A DNA stretch of 64,000 nt from Mobiluncus sp963511525 (GCF_963511525.1 NZ_CAUPIY010000007.1:1-64000); one strand, 5' to 3'. Shown: positions 16,560 to 23,827, counted from the stretch's first letter. Made by a program: numbers and translations. Notes: a model not told the origin generated them from the letters alone.

Positions 16560-17604
16560 CACGCACCTCCCGTAGTTCCCGGGAAATAGTTGTCTTCGGC
16601 ACCTGGGAAAGCACTTCAATTTCTCGCAACGTGAAACCTTGCCGACTCAATGTTGCATAATCCCTGATAGAAGTATCCGGACAAGCCTGGGAGTAAAGAC
16701 GGCGTAGATAATCGTATAGATCACCAGGTTTACTGAAGGCAAGTGAAGTTCGCAGCATATTCTCAAGCTCTCCCGGATAAGGAATCTTCTGCATTTGATT
16801 CATGATTTTTCGGAACAAACGCATATTGTGTGCCACATTTTTGAACTTGTCCAACAATCCGCTCAGCATCACTTCAGAAATTTCTAACAGATCATCCCTG
16901 CTGTAGCGACCAAAATCAAGAATGGAATCAAATCTTCTGACGAGAGCTTTATCTAGTGCCGCATAAAGGTTGGTAGTGGCAATCAATACCACCTGTTCAT
17001 TTAGAGAGTCGAGTTCCTTTAATAATGCCGAAGTAGCTCTACCCATTTCCCGGACATCATGATGGTTTACCCGGTCGAGTGCCAGTGCATCTATTTCATC
17101 GAACAAGACCACTGCTTTATCAGGGTGCCGCATCTCGTTTATTTCTGCGAAAAGGTGACCAATATTCTTGCCCGTTTGTCCAAGTTTGCTGTCAATAACC
17201 GCGTTAAAATCCACCAGATAAATATCACGATTAGTTATCCTGGCGATTTGACGAGACGTTTGGGTCTTCCCGGTGCCCGGGGGGCCTTGGAACAAAAACT
17301 TATTTACCCCGATATTGTGGGATATTGCATTGCATACACCGGTCACGTCCATGGCTATAGCGTCCGGAAGAGGCAATGACGCTGAGGCAGACTCAAAACT
17401 TCGAAGAAAATCTCCCCCGTCTTCCCCTAGCGTTTGCGGAACAAAAGTGTTAGCGTCCGAAATAAGAGCCATAATATACGCTGCTAACTCCACGTCCCCG
17501 GCAGCCTCAAAGCTACGCGCAATTTCGGCTGCCTCGACCAGGAATGCTGATTCATTTTTATCTTCGTGATACCGGATAAGGTTGACAACATTGCGCTTCT
17601 TCAT
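16552..17604 (-). CDS. ietA: AAA+ ATPase of an IetAS-type anti-phage system, with C-terminal HTH-like segment
   Basis: A 350-residue AAA+ ATPase. Walker A is GPPGTGKT (K113) and Walker B is VVLFDEID (D169, E170). A sensor-1 region (VVLIATTNLYAALDKALVRRFD) with an Arg-finger-like pair follows, then a helical lid. The last 35 residues (YATLSRQGFTLREIEVLSQVPKTTISRELREV) read like a helix-turn-helix, an addition not needed for ATPase activity. The ATG at 17604 has GGGAG 6 nt upstream. It is the first gene of a two-gene operon; its stop lies inside the start region of the protease gene. In IetAS the ATPase and protease are both required for phage protection. The tail could bind DNA or the protease; that is inference. 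Confidence 0.84.
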   Translation of the reverse strand: MKKRNVVNLIRYHEDKNESAFLVEAAEIARSFEAAGDVELAAYIMALISDANTFVPQTLGEDGGDFLRSFESASASLPLPDAIAMDVTGVCNAISHNIGVNKFLFQGPPGTGKTQTSRQIARITNRDIYLVDFNAVIDSKLGQTGKNIGHLFAEINEMRHPDKAVVLFDEIDALALDRVNHHDVREMGRATSALLKELDSLNEQVVLIATTNLYAALDKALVRRFDSILDFGRYSRDDLLEISEVMLSGLLDKFKNVAHNMRLFRKIMNQMQKIPYPGELENMLRTSLAFSKPGDLYDYLRRLYSQACPDTSIRDYATLSRQGFTLREIEVLSQVPKTTISRELREVRGE

Positions 17605-17627
17605 GGTATCTCCCTTCACTACACACA

Positions 17628-17656
17628 AGCATAGAGACATCTTGGGACGAACGCAA
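17628..17656 (-). promoter_or_regulatory. Candidate promoter of ietAS
   Basis: Read on the minus strand, TTGCGT (17656-17651) and TATGCT (17633-17628) are separated by 17 bp and lie 24 nt before the ietA start codon. The match to the sigma-70 consensus is moderate. Confidence 0.4.
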
Positions 17657-17692
17657 GTCTTTTTGGGACATGTTTTATCTTTTTCGTCGTTT

Positions 17693-17749
17693 TTGCCACG
17701 CGACCTGGCGCAAGTCTCTCTGGCGAACTATCCGAAAATTCCGGATAGT
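17693..17749 (-). pseudogene. Relic fragment of a second rhuM gene
   Basis: Read on the minus strand, 19 codons give TIRNFRIVRQRDLRQVAWQ, identical at 14 of 19 positions to the intact RhuM (TIRIFRIVRQEGSRQVARQ, encoded at 11116-11172). The DNA around the hairpin ACTATCCG...CGGATAGT is also conserved. No start, stop or longer frame belongs to it, so it is a decayed piece. It shows that a rhuM-bearing, and perhaps RM-bearing, segment once extended to this side of the ietAS genes or was partly duplicated. Confidence 0.65.
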
Positions 17750-17783
17750 CCCCCCGGCGCTAGTCGCCATCGCCGTCGCGCTT
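17746..17783. repeat. Direct repeat flanking the relBE-type locus, copy 1
   Basis: This stretch of about 38 bp (TAGTCCCCCCGGCGCTAG...CGCCGTCGCGCTT) matches 18667-18703 with few differences, in the same orientation. The second copy is the 3' end of the SdpI-like gene (codons KRDGEDG and stop on the minus strand). This copy reads KRDGDGD and stop, so it looks like a detached duplicate of that gene tail. Confidence 0.6.
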
Positions 17784-17824
17784 CTCTCGGTCGTTCTTTG
17801 GTGGGGTTTTCCGCACTCAACACA

Positions 17825-17845
17825 TCACTTACGAGTCTAAACCAA
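17825..17845. repeat. 21-bp direct repeat, copy 2 (right side of ietAS module)
   Basis: TCACTTaCGAGTCTAAACCA plus a following A, one mismatch from 14219-14239, same orientation. It lies upstream of ietA, about 220 bp from its start codon. Confidence 0.7.
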
Positions 17846-17941
17846 ACCCCTCACACAAAAAGAGACCCCCTACCCCGAACAGCAGCTACTCGCGACGCTA
17901 GCTAGACCCTTACCCCTACCCCCGCTCTTGTGCACTGCCTA

Positions 17942-17985
17942 TTTACCGATATACCCAACAGGCGTACAATGGATATACAATGTAC
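17942..17985 (+). promoter_or_regulatory. Promoter and overlapping operator of the RelB/YafQ toxin-antitoxin operon
   Basis: TTTACC (17942-17947) and TACAAT (17965-17970) are 17 bp apart, a sigma-70-like promoter. An imperfect 22-bp palindrome (GTACAATGG...CAATGTAC, 17964-17985, 18 of 22 symmetric positions) overlaps the -10. It also contains two direct TACAATG copies. RelB-type antitoxins repress by binding such sites. Confidence 0.55.
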
Positions 17986-18004
17986 TACTTACGGACAAGG
18001 GGTG

Positions 18005-18310
18005 ATGAGTTTGGCATCTTCCGCTGCAGCCCGGATTAACTTCCGCACCGATGCACAGACCAAGCAATCTGCCGAGAAACTTTTCGAGGCCCTGGGACTT
18101 GATATGTCCACGGCGCTCAATATGTTCTTAAAGCAAGCGGTGCGTGAACAGGCACTTCCCATCCGCCCTGCCCTCGCCTACGTTCCCAATGCGCAAACCG
18201 CTCGTGCCATCGAAGATGCCCAGAAGGTGATTGACGGCGAGAAACCCGAGACCGGGGCAGTCTTTGACGATGCCCACCAGGCGGCGCAATTCCTGGACAG
18301 CCTCTCATGA
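18005..18310 (+). CDS. RelB/DinJ-family antitoxin
   Basis: A 101-residue antitoxin. The N-terminal ribbon-helix-helix signature of RelB/DinJ is clear: ARINFRTDAQTKQSAEKLFEALGLDMSTALNMFLKQAVREQALPI. The acidic C-terminal half would neutralise the toxin. The ATG at 18005 is preferred because AAGGGG lies directly upstream and the RHH begins 8 residues in; earlier in-frame ATGs fall inside the operator. The stop overlaps the toxin start (ATGA). Confidence 0.9.
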   Translation: MSLASSAAARINFRTDAQTKQSAEKLFEALGLDMSTALNMFLKQAVREQALPIRPALAYVPNAQTARAIEDAQKVIDGEKPETGAVFDDAHQAAQFLDSLS

Positions 18311-18612
18311 AGATTATCTTTGACAGCCAGTTTCAAACGGATTTTAAGCAGGTTGTACGACGCTATCCACACATTAAAGATGAGATGCGCGAGCTGATTT
18401 ACGCTATCGAGGAACTCGGAGAAGTGCCGCCGACTTACGACCCGCATCTACTTACGCACACACGCGGAACCTACACTGGCTATTGGGGTTTACATCTGCA
18501 AGAAGGCGCATTTGATGTAGTTGTGGTCTATCACCAGCGACAAAAGACCCGGATAATCAGGTTCATTCGCATCGGGTCTCACAAGGAACTTTTCCAAGGG
18601 AAAGAACTATAA
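18307..18612 (+). CDS. RelE/YafQ-family mRNA interferase toxin
   Basis: A 101-residue RelE-superfamily toxin: MKIIFDSQFQTDFKQVVRRYPHIKDEMRELIYAIEE, then the beta-sheet core DVVVVYHQRQKTRIIRFIRIGSHKELF. The terminal GSH-x-ELF with its His is the YafQ hallmark. YafQ cleaves mRNA in the ribosomal A site. It overlaps the antitoxin gene by 4 bp and is co-translated. Confidence 0.9.
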   Translation: MKIIFDSQFQTDFKQVVRRYPHIKDEMRELIYAIEELGEVPPTYDPHLLTHTRGTYTGYWGLHLQEGAFDVVVVYHQRQKTRIIRFIRIGSHKELFQGKEL

Positions 18613-18666
18613 GCTTTTTTTCGCAAGAGCGTAATCTCTTTGACGATAAAGTGGCAAGAATTCCAT

Positions 18667-18703
18667 TAGTCCCCCGGCGCTAGCCGTCCTCGCCGTCGCG
18701 CTT
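18667..18703. repeat. Direct repeat flanking the relBE-type locus, copy 2
   Basis: A 37-bp counterpart of 17746-17783. It overlaps the final codons and stop of the SdpI-like gene on the minus strand. Together the copies bracket about 0.9 kb with the toxin-antitoxin pair. Confidence 0.6.
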
Positions 18704-19075
18704 CCCGCTATCGCTCCCAGGCCGGGGCTCCCTGCTCGCGAAGCGGTTCGCCATCACGCCCCCGACAACAGTGATCAACAACAGCGTGCACATCGCCGCT
18801 AGAACTACGTAACTAGCGCTGCCCTTCAACGCCGCAACGAAGGCCGAGAGCGCCAACCATACCCCGGCAAAGGCAAACAGCAGCCCATCTGCCAAAAAGA
18901 CAGGCGCAAAGCGCTGGTGGGTGCGCTCCCAGGTCGACTCATCGCGCATGATGGCTCTGGTGCGAAACCCGATAGCCTCGTTCAAAGGCAGCGTCCGCGC
19001 CCTCGCCTTGGCGTAGATGACTACGAAAAACACCGCGACAGCCACCAGGCACACCGCACAGAACACCACTAACAC
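18680..19075 (-). CDS. SdpI-family membrane protein
   Basis: A 131-residue protein with three hydrophobic segments (about residues 1-21, 58-83 and 88-110). The loop LNEAIGFRTRAIMRDESTWERTHQRFAP is the SdpI signature (PF13630; IGFRT..a..d...W..ah...). In Bacillus SdpI gives immunity to the SdpC toxin and signals to its regulator; no SdpC-like gene is visible here, so the role is unknown. It starts at a GTG (19075) with an AAGGGGGC ribosome site 4 nt upstream. The C-terminus is charged (SREPRPGSDSGKRDGEDG). Confidence 0.8.
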   Translation of the reverse strand: MLVVFCAVCLVAVAVFFVVIYAKARARTLPLNEAIGFRTRAIMRDESTWERTHQRFAPVFLADGLLFAFAGVWLALSAFVAALKGSASYVVLAAMCTLLLITVVGGVMANRFASREPRPGSDSGKRDGEDG

Positions 19076-19266
19076 GACAGCCCCCTTTGAACCCGATGGA
19101 CAATGCCAATTCCATTGTATAACAAGCGAACATTCCGCCCTAGAACGCTATAGTACGGGTTGAGGAAGAACGAGCGGGACTTTGCGGCAGACAGCGCTTC
19201 AATCACAGCGAGGGCGGGCGCGATGAGGCACAATATACAAATCGGCTAGCGCATCGGAGGGTAACG

Positions 19267-19758
19267 ATGGTGTTACGAATCGTTTTTGAAGGGCTCGTGT
19301 TGGGCGCGCTGCTGGTTCTGGTCTGCGTCATCGGTATCCGCAAAAGCCCGGTGGATATGGTGTATCTTTACCCTCCCGATGTGCGGGAACGGTGCGTGAA
19401 GCTGGGACTGACCACGCCCGAGAGAATCAAGCGCGGCCGCGCGATTTTCAAAGCAATCTGTGTCCCTGGCTACATCATTTACGTGCTGGTCTGCGTTTAT
19501 GCAATCAACGGCGCCAGAGGGTTCCTGGCGGGATTCTGGCAGATAGCGGCGATCCTGTTCATCATGAGCCTCATCGACCGTTTCTTTATCGATGAATACT
19601 GGGTGGGGCGCACCAATGCGTGGGTCATCCCCGGTACGGAGGATTTGAAGCCCTACATCAGAGCCCGCGACAAGCTCAAAAAATGGCTGCTCAGCACGGT
19701 GGGAGTAGCGTTCTTGGCGGCCGTCCTGTCCGGTATCGCCACACTCTTCACCCGCTGA
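19267..19758 (+). CDS. Conserved-looking membrane protein of unknown function
   Basis: A 163-residue protein with four hydrophobic segments (about residues 3-24, 63-85, 88-107 and 141-160). A soluble loop (VDMVYLYPPDVRERCVKLGLTTPERIKRGRAIF) lies between the first two and a charged loop with WVGRTNAWVIPGTEDLKPY before the last. GGAGGG lies 5 nt before the ATG. The pattern resembles uncharacterised Firmicutes/Actinobacteria four-TM proteins, but I cannot assign a family with confidence. It stands alone. Confidence 0.7.
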   Translation: MVLRIVFEGLVLGALLVLVCVIGIRKSPVDMVYLYPPDVRERCVKLGLTTPERIKRGRAIFKAICVPGYIIYVLVCVYAINGARGFLAGFWQIAAILFIMSLIDRFFIDEYWVGRTNAWVIPGTEDLKPYIRARDKLKKWLLSTVGVAFLAAVLSGIATLFTR

Positions 19759-19847
19759 TGTGGTTATAACGCGAACACGCGCAGGCCACTCTGAGACCAG
19801 GTAACTTTCAATCGTGCATCGAGATTATGCCCCTAATCAGACAAAAG

Positions 19848-19884
19848 TGCTCAATTTTCAGGTGCAATAACTGCTCAATTTTCA
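19848..19884. repeat. Paired 13-bp direct repeats, possible IS-end remnant
   Basis: TGCTCAATTTTCA occurs at 19848-19860 and 19872-19884, period 24. Pairs of this kind are characteristic of IS21-type transposon ends, where the transposase binds multiple short repeats. No istA/istB-like gene is present. Confidence 0.45.
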
Positions 19885-19910
19885 CATGCCACTAGCAGGA
19901 ACGTCCCGAG

Positions 19911-20103
19911 CTACAGAAACATCGCCATGTAGAGGGGGAGGTGGAGTATACCGTCCTTCTCCATCAGGTCTTTTGTGTAGAGAATATAGCTCTGACCCAG
20001 GTTGGTGCCGAATTTGCTTCGGAATTTATCGAGAGAAGTGTGCCGTTGATAGCGTCCCGACTTGACCTCTATGGGGCAGATTTTGCGGCCGCAGATCCAT
20101 CGC
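19911..20103 (-). pseudogene. 3' remnant of an AAA-family ATPase with DUF4143 C-terminus
   Basis: About 63 codons ending in a normal stop (KICPIEVKSGRYQRHTSLDK...YILYTKDLMEKDGILHLPLYMAMFL). This is the typical end of the large DUF4143 ATPases, with the nuclease-fold E-V-K and the terminal YxPLYMA-FL. Intact members have about 400 residues; nothing before residue 1 of this fragment belongs to the family, so the gene was truncated, probably when the repeat-containing sequence at 20143-20193 was inserted. Confidence 0.7.
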
Positions 20104-20142
20104 CATTTTTCGCGCCTCACCTCCCTAAATGACCCGTTGTGA

Positions 20143-20193
20143 ACACGAAATGACACTTAGATTCGGCGCAAATTTACACGAAATGACACTTAG
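20143..20193. repeat. Paired 18-bp direct repeats, possible IS-end remnant
   Basis: ACACGAAATGACACTTAG occurs at 20143-20160 and 20176-20193, period 33. It directly abuts the truncation point of the DUF4143 gene remnant. Read on the minus strand it resembles a transposase-bound end of an IS21-like element, but no complete element is present. Confidence 0.5.
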
Positions 20194-20602
20194 CGCCTGA
20201 GTTCCACAGTTTTAGTTCCCCAGTCTGCCTAGGCTTCTGGGGCTCGCGAGGGCGGATTTTATGTCCTTGGCATATGGAGGTTTGTTCTGGAATCACCCCA
20301 CAATCAGCCCCACGCGGGATACTTCCTTACAACCGGAACTGACCGAAAAGAGCATAAAAATCCCTGCTGAAATTGTTTTGACTTCAACAGGGACGTGGTT
20401 ACTACGACGTTCATTTTTATACAAGGCTTTAGGTGTGTGCATTTGCTCCCGAGGTGTGTGCAAAATCGGGGTGGGTGTGTGCAAATACCCTTAGGTGTGC
20501 GCAGATTCTGAGTGGCGGGTTCATTCCAATGGTTTGGCTAGTCACCGTCGTTTTCCGACTGATGATGTTTCGGCATTGCTTGGGATGTGAAGCGATATTT
20601 CG
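20194..20602. other. Gene-free spacer
   Basis: About 410 bp between the repeat remnants and the arsRC gene. The only structure I see is the four-fold repeat at 20431-20503. Short open frames here have no ribosome site and no recognisable product. Confidence 0.5.
20431..20503. repeat. Four phased copies of an 11-bp repeat
   Basis: AGGTGTGTGCA or a one-base variant occurs at 20431, 20452, 20473 and 20493, so spacing is 21, 21 and 20 bp, about two helical turns. All four face the same way. The regular phasing implies one protein binding side by side, as at transposon ends or iteron origins. Which one is not decidable from the window. Confidence 0.65.
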
Positions 20603-21349
20603 TTAAGCGATTCGGGTTAGTAGCTCTCTTACGCGCTTGGTAATCTCGTCGCGGATTTCGCGTACGACCTCTACGGGTTCACCCGACGGATCAGCAACCT
20701 CCCAGTCTTCATAGTGGGTTCCGGGGAAAATTGGGCATGATTCGCCACATCCCATCGTGATTACCCAATCTGCCATCTTCACTTTCGCCGGATCAAGTTT
20801 TTCTGGCTGCGCAAACGGCTCTAACCCTATTTCGGCGAGGGCCTCGCGCACCTCGGGGTGTACTTCCTCGGCCGGTTCGGTGCCTGCGCTCATGATGGTC
20901 ACGTCAGAATTGGCTAGTTCTTGCGCAATGGCGGCTGCCATTTGTGAGCGACCCGCATTTTGCCGACAGGCAAAAAGGATTCTGGTCACGGCGGCTCCCT
21001 TTCGGCTTGGGGTTTGTTGAGGCACGTGTTTGGCGACAACGTCAATGAGTCGAGTATCAAAATCCGGGGCGATCGAATAGTAGGCCCACTTACCCTGCTG
21101 TTCACGGCCTAATATGCCAGCATTTACCAGCCTGGTGAGATGGTGCGAAATGGTTGACCGACCGATATTAAAAACCTCGGGAAATGAGCATGCACACACC
21201 GGGTTCGGTGAACAGCGGTATATGAACAGAGCCAGTTGCAGCCGCGTGACATCACTGAGTGCCGCAAAAATATCTGCCGCGTCCTGACATTGACCTTCGC
21301 CGGCGATTGCAGGTGCGGGGCAGCAATTCGGAGCGTGTTGGCTGGTCAT
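20603..21349 (-). CDS. arsR-arsC: Fused ArsR repressor and arsenate reductase
   Basis: A 248-residue two-domain protein. Residues about 20-105 are an ArsR/SmtB winged helix (FAALSDVTRLQLALFIYRCSPNPVCACSFPEVFNIGRSTISHHLTRLVNAGILGREQQGKWAYYSI) with the Cys pair VCAC in the metal-sensing helix. Residues about 122-248 are a low-molecular-weight phosphatase-like arsenate reductase, with the catalytic loop FACRQNAGRSQMAAA (C-x5-R) and later DWVITMGCGESCPIFPGTHYEDW. The repressor half should sense As(III)/Sb(III); the reductase half converts arsenate to arsenite, probably with mycothiol or thioredoxin. It is divergent from arsDA across a palindromic operator region. Confidence 0.92.
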   Translation of the reverse strand: MTSQHAPNCCPAPAIAGEGQCQDAADIFAALSDVTRLQLALFIYRCSPNPVCACSFPEVFNIGRSTISHHLTRLVNAGILGREQQGKWAYYSIAPDFDTRLIDVVAKHVPQQTPSRKGAAVTRILFACRQNAGRSQMAAAIAQELANSDVTIMSAGTEPAEEVHPEVREALAEIGLEPFAQPEKLDPAKVKMADWVITMGCGESCPIFPGTHYEDWEVADPSGEPVEVVREIRDEITKRVRELLTRIA

Positions 21350-21360
21350 ACAAGGACTCT

Positions 21361-21430
21361 ATCACACGTTTCGATGGACGTCGAAATGTGTGATAGGGTT
21401 TACATCGATTCGACAATCATCGAAATGTAA
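21361..21430. promoter_or_regulatory. ArsR operator region between arsRC and arsDA
   Basis: Two inverted repeats lie in the 91-bp divergent gap. The first has 14-bp arms ATCACACGTTTCGA (21361-21374) and TCGAAATGTGTGAT (21381-21394) with one mismatch. The second runs from about 21400 to 21430 (TTACAT...ATGTAA, with inner CGAT/ATCG). Both share the TTTCGA/TCGAAA core expected for ArsR sites. Control of both transcripts by the fused repressor is the natural reading. Confidence 0.6.
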
Positions 21431-21440
21431 GGAGTTAACT

Positions 21441-21809
21441 GTGCGTCAAATCGATATCTATGAACCGGCTTTGTGCTGTTCTTCCGGGGTATGCGGAACC
21501 GACGTAGATCAGGCTCTCGTTGATTTCAACGCGGCGCTGACCACCCTGGATAAAGAGGGCATTACCGTCACCAGGCATAATTTGGCGTCTGCCCCGGCTG
21601 ATTTTGCGACTTGCGAACCGGTTCGCACCTATGTGGAGGTAGCTGGCACAGACGGCCTGCCAGTTACTGTGGTTGATGGCACTATTGTTGCTACTGGTTC
21701 TTACCCTCAACTTAATCAGCTCCGTCAATTCGCGGGGGCAGCCCCGGACGGAAAAACAACTTTGCCCGTCGTTGAGTCTGGCTGTTGTGGCGGAAGCGGA
21801 TGCTGCTAA
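21441..21809 (+). CDS. arsD: Arsenic metallochaperone ArsD
   Basis: A 122-residue ArsD. The N-terminus RQIDIYEPALCCSSGVCG holds the metalloid-binding C12, C13 and C18 equivalents; the vicinal pair CCGGSGCC closes the protein. ArsD passes As(III)/Sb(III) to the ArsA ATPase. The GTG at 21441 has AAGGAG 6 nt upstream. Its stop overlaps the arsA start (TAATG). Confidence 0.94.
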   Translation: MRQIDIYEPALCCSSGVCGTDVDQALVDFNAALTTLDKEGITVTRHNLASAPADFATCEPVRTYVEVAGTDGLPVTVVDGTIVATGSYPQLNQLRQFAGAAPDGKTTLPVVESGCCGGSGCC

Positions 21810-23575
21810 TGTCCCTTCCTGAACTGAGCACCAAGTTTGCGTTTTTCACCGGTAAAGGTGGAGTCGGAAAGACTACGGTTGCTTGCTCTTTAGCTACCCG
21901 CGCGGCAGGTGAAGGTAAGCGAGTGCTGCTAGTATCAACTGATCCAGCCTCGAATATTGGACAGGTATTCGGCCGTGAGATCGGTTCGGGTGGAGCAGAG
22001 CTAACCGACCTTGTGCCCGGCGCTATCAGTTTTGATTCGTTAGAGATTGATCCGGAGGCAGAGGCGGAGCGCTATCGCGAGTCTATCCTGGGTCCGGTTC
22101 GTGGCCTGCTGCCACCCGAGGTGCTAGCAACAACTGAAGAAACCTTGTCCGGTTCCTGCACGGTTGAAGTCGCTAGTTTTAATCGATTCGTCGACTATCT
22201 AACCAACGAAGACATTACTAGCCACTATGACCACATCATTTTCGATACCGCCCCGACCGGACACACCCTGCGGTTACTGTCCTTACCCGGTGATTGGTCT
22301 AGTTTCATTGATAAAGGCGCGGGTGACGCCTCGTGTCTGGGGCCGATTTCAGGGCTAGAGAAGAACCGGCAAACCTATCACGAGGCGGTCGCAGCTCTGT
22401 CTGACCCGGCACAAACTTCACTGGTTCTGGTGGCCAGGGCTCAAATCTCGACCCTGCAAGAAGCTAACCGTTCCACCGGTGAACTACTTGAGATGGGAAT
22501 CAAACCCGCACTGTTGGTGATCAACGGAATCCTGCCAGTGAGCGCCGCTACCGATCAGCTGTCGGAGTCTATTTACGCCCGGGAACAGGCACTACTTGAT
22601 GGCCTTGCCACAAATACTGAGCTGAGCGCAATCAATAGTGTTCCAACGGTACGGATTGAGTTGAATGCCAACCCGGTGATGGGGGTAGACGGCCTGTTAC
22701 ATCTGGGCGAGGCTGACGGCGACGCAACTTCGAGCGCGGGTCCCCCACTAGAGCCGGGCTCTGCGCAGTCCAATTCCGAGCTGCACGTTGGTTTATCCCA
22801 TCTGGTGGATGAGCTAGCAGAGGGGAAACCGAAACTCGTCTTGTGTATGGGCAAAGGTGGGGTAGGGAAAACCACCGTGGCGCAAATGCTGGCGTTGGAG
22901 CTCGCTAAGCGCGGCAAGCCAGTGCATCTGTCCACCACGGATCCTGCGAATCACCTCGATGTTTCCCTCGAAGATCGCATCAAAGGTTTGACGGTGTCAT
23001 CTATCGATCCTGACGCGGTGACGGCTAGCTACCGTGAAGAAGTGCTCGCCACCAAAGGCGCTTCTCTCGATGCCGACGGATACGCACAGTTGGAGGAAGA
23101 CCTGCGCTCCCCATGTACGGAAGAAGTGGCCGTTTTCAAAGCATTTTCTGAGGTCGTAGCAACGGCTCAAAACCAGTGGGTCGTCCTCGACACCGCCCCC
23201 ACCGGGCACACCCTGCTATTACTGGACGCCACTGGGTCCTACCACCGCGAACTCATGCGCCAATCCGGACGTGACGATTCCGCAACCACGCTCCAACACC
23301 TGCAAAATACGGAAGTGACCCGACCAATCCTCGTGACACTGCCAGAAACCACGCCAATGCTCGAGGCACAATCCCTCGCAGCCGACCTGTCGCGAGCAGG
23401 TATTGAGCCGTGGGCATGGGTGATCAACCAGTCGCTCCCGGCAACCGAGACGTCATCGCCGTTCCTGCTACGACGAGCCAATGCGCAACAGAAGATAATT
23501 AACTCGGTCGCTGATCAGGCAGGGGTACAAGTGGTTCAACTGCCCGTCATGCTCGACCACGAACTATGCAAATAG
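21809..23575 (+). CDS. arsA: Arsenite efflux ATPase ArsA
   Basis: A 588-residue ArsA with the two fused ATPase halves: A1 P-loop FFTGKGGVGKTTVA near residue 15 and A2 P-loop CMGKGGVGKTTVAQ near residue 350. Each half has the signal-transduction motif DTAPTGHTLRLL or DTAPTGHTLLLL. Metalloid-binding Cys residues lie in SGSCTVEVASF and RSPCTEEVAVF. ArsA drives an integral pump (ArsB or Acr3), but no pump gene follows; a terminator and the mobile element come next. The pump may lie elsewhere in the genome or have been lost. Confidence 0.95.
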   Translation: MSLPELSTKFAFFTGKGGVGKTTVACSLATRAAGEGKRVLLVSTDPASNIGQVFGREIGSGGAELTDLVPGAISFDSLEIDPEAEAERYRESILGPVRGLLPPEVLATTEETLSGSCTVEVASFNRFVDYLTNEDITSHYDHIIFDTAPTGHTLRLLSLPGDWSSFIDKGAGDASCLGPISGLEKNRQTYHEAVAALSDPAQTSLVLVARAQISTLQEANRSTGELLEMGIKPALLVINGILPVSAATDQLSESIYAREQALLDGLATNTELSAINSVPTVRIELNANPVMGVDGLLHLGEADGDATSSAGPPLEPGSAQSNSELHVGLSHLVDELAEGKPKLVLCMGKGGVGKTTVAQMLALELAKRGKPVHLSTTDPANHLDVSLEDRIKGLTVSSIDPDAVTASYREEVLATKGASLDADGYAQLEEDLRSPCTEEVAVFKAFSEVVATAQNQWVVLDTAPTGHTLLLLDATGSYHRELMRQSGRDDSATTLQHLQNTEVTRPILVTLPETTPMLEAQSLAADLSRAGIEPWAWVINQSLPATETSSPFLLRRANAQQKIINSVADQAGVQVVQLPVMLDHELCK

Positions 23576-23603
23576 CGATTTACCGAAGCTAAGTAGTATA
23601 GGT

Positions 23604-23661
23604 CACCTCGTCTCTTCTGCCAGTTATAAATTGTTGGACAGACGAGGTGGCTGTTTTTATT
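23604..23661 (+). terminator. Rho-independent-like terminator after arsDA
   Basis: CACCTCGTCT and AGACGAGGTG form a 10-bp stem with a loop of about 29 nt, followed by GCTGTTTTTATT. It is about 30 nt past the arsA stop. The long loop makes it less typical. Confidence 0.55.
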
Positions 23662-23756
23662 CTGAGACTTGAATGGCTTGATCCTTGTTATTGCAACCAG
23701 GCGATACGCACCGGCTCATCCAGATCCTCACGCCGCTGCCGCCAAGCGTCTACGAC

Positions 23757-23773
23757 GGGGGTTCAATTCCCTC
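23757..23773 (+). other. tRNA/tmRNA T-arm-like sequence, copy 1
   Basis: GGGGGTTCAATTCCCTC forms a 5-bp T-stem with loop TTCAATT, the same loop as ssrA. No full tRNA can be folded around it, so it is more likely an attachment-site scar than a gene. Confidence 0.45.
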
Positions 23774-23827
23774 GCTGTTACATTTAGCCGTTTTTAGCGC
23801 ACAAGCGCGCTTAGAGGTGCTCCGGCG

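Noticed and set aside
20261..20494. 77-codon frame before arsRC
   Set aside because: No ribosome site, no similarity, and its 3' part is the 11-bp repeat array.
23740..23790. A tRNA gene based on GGGGGTTCAATTCCCTC
   Set aside because: Only a T-arm can be formed; no acceptor, D-arm or anticodon arm fits around it.
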